Source: Natronobacterium texcoconense (GTDB lineage: Archaea; Halobacteriota; Halobacteria; Halobacteriales; Natrialbaceae). Taken from it: a stretch of 64,000 nt of DNA. Below the pieces are notes generated by a model. It had not been told where the DNA came from. It did not search any database and saw only the letters and a program-made list of their open reading frames with translations. Each line of letters starts with the position of its first letter. Position 1 is the first letter of the stretch. Positions 63,319 to 64,000 of this stretch are shown one piece after another. The position numbers were made by a program, and so were the translations under genes. Where the stretch lies: assembly GCF_900104065.1 (NCBI RefSeq), contig NZ_FNLC01000001.1:1240001-1304000 (forward strand). Reading direction: 5' to 3'.

Positions 63319-64000
63319 ATGTCCCGCGCGGCCGAGCTCGCCGAGGTCCTCGAGACGGCCGATTCGCTCGCTATCGTCTGTCACGACAACCCCGATCCGG
63401 ACTGTCTCGCGAGTGCGCTGGCACTCGAGGCGATCGCGCTCGACCGAGGTCTCGAGGACGTCACCATCGCCTACGGCGGCGAGATCTCCCACCAGCAAAA
63501 CCGGGCGTTCGTCAACATGCTCTCGATCTCGCTCGAGCACGTTGCCGACGTCTCCCTCGACGACTACGACTGTATCGCGTTCGTCGATCACACTCGCTCC
63601 GGATCGAACACCGAAGTAGCAACATCCGTCGTCCCCGACATCGTCGTCGACCACCACCCCGACGATCCAGGTAACGTCACGTTCGGTGACGTCCGGACGG
63701 AGTACGGCGCGACGGCGACGATCTTCGTCGAGTACCTCGAGGAACTCGCGGTCGAGACGACGACGCGACTGGCCTCGGCGTTACTCTTTGCCTTGCACCG
63801 CGAGCGCCTCGACTTCGTCCGGGAGCCGACACGCCGAGAGTACGAGGCGGCACTGGCGCTCTATCCCGATGCCGACCTCGAGATCCTCGAACAGCTGTAC
63901 GGCAGCGCCTTCTCGCCGGGAACGCTGGATGCGATCGGGCGAGCGATCGCCACCCGAAAGCGTCGTGGCTCGTCGATGGTCGCGAGTGCAGGCAAGACGG
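63319..64000 (+). CDS. DHH-family phosphoesterase (NrnA/bifunctional oligoribonuclease-like), 3' end off the window
   Basis: 227 codons are visible. The DHH landmarks are all present: AIVCHDNPDPDCLASALALE, IAFVDHTRSGSN and IVVDHHPDDPGN. Members degrade nano-RNA or 3'-phosphoadenosine 5'-phosphate. Haloarchaeal relatives are sometimes fused to a TrkA-N domain downstream, which cannot be checked here. The ATG at 63319 starts MSRAAELAEVLETADS. Confidence 0.85.
   Translation, partial: MSRAAELAEVLETADSLAIVCHDNPDPDCLASALALEAIALDRGLEDVTIAYGGEISHQQNRAFVNMLSISLEHVADVSLDDYDCIAFVDHTRSGSNTEVATSVVPDIVVDHHPDDPGNVTFGDVRTEYGATATIFVEYLEELAVETTTRLASALLFALHRERLDFVREPTRREYEAALALYPDADLEILEQLYGSAFSPGTLDAIGRAIATRKRRGSSMVASAGKT

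Overview
The window is chromosomal DNA from a halophilic archaeon, most like the Natrialbales (Natrinema, Haloterrigena, Natronorubrum and relatives). The evidence is a high GC content, strongly acidic proteins, archaeal information-processing genes (TFB, TFS, MBF1, DNA topoisomerase VI, an ATP-dependent DNA ligase), archaeal cofactor genes (CofD, beta-RFAP synthase, RibL), Tat signals with lipoboxes, and TATA boxes 25-35 nt before start codons (mostly leaderless or short-leader genes). The genus is an inference; no rRNA or tRNA gene was recognised.

Layout. 0-9.7 kb: partial NAD(P)H-hydrate epimerase, a secreted amidohydrolase, acylphosphatase, a beta-CASP-type nuclease, 8-oxoguanine glycosylase, UPF0212 and UPF0058 proteins, a 59-residue zinc ribbon next to a TFB gene, and a metallo-beta-lactamase-fold protein. 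9.7-22.5 kb: an atypical Nramp-like transporter with a long leader, a zinc-ribbon membrane protein, a PAP2 phosphatase, the top6B-top6A pair, a winged-helix protein, a degenerate M24 protein, heme A synthase, NikR and a uracil-DNA-glycosylase-like protein. 22.5-31.5 kb: a J-domain membrane protein, DNA polymerase IV, a coupled HTH/partner pair, TFS, beta-RFAP synthase, MobA and dihydroxyacid dehydratase. 31.5-48 kb: a beta-propeller lipoprotein, RibL and a JAMM protein, malic enzyme, a DHH/OB-fold phosphoesterase, an Ogt-type methyltransferase, an NAD kinase-phosphatase fusion, a PAS histidine kinase, an oxidoreductase, a Dus-like protein and CofD. 48-59 kb: aldo/keto reductase, a GCS2-like ligase, DNA ligase, a MEDS histidine kinase, a coupled hisC-kinase-lipid synthase operon, MBF1 and triosephosphate isomerase. 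59-64 kb: a zinc-ribbon/J-domain protein, two copies of an 84-bp palindromic element, a frameshifted DUF3054 gene, a lone TnpB (IS200/IS605 type), an AT-rich stretch, and a partial DHH phosphoesterase.

Most of the window is ordinary core genome with several DNA-repair genes (Ogg, Pol IV, Ogt, a UDG-like protein, ligase, TopoVI). The accessory patch is 59.9-62.9 kb. The strongest unexplained structures are the tandem copies of the 3' end of top6A, one of which differs only synonymously over ten codons; the three dispersed 84-bp palindromes with an apparent compensatory change; the TnpB element abutting the stop codon of a broken gene; and the leader of the Nramp-like gene. Several proteins keep a fold but lack standard active-site residues (the M24 and Nramp-like proteins) or have unusual architectures (the NAD kinase-phosphatase fusion, the duplicated insert in Top6B, and the zinc-ribbon/J-domain protein). 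I found no CRISPR array, complete prophage or clearly new multi-gene defence system; the most system-like novelty is the overlapping HTH/partner pair at 25.5-26.6 kb.
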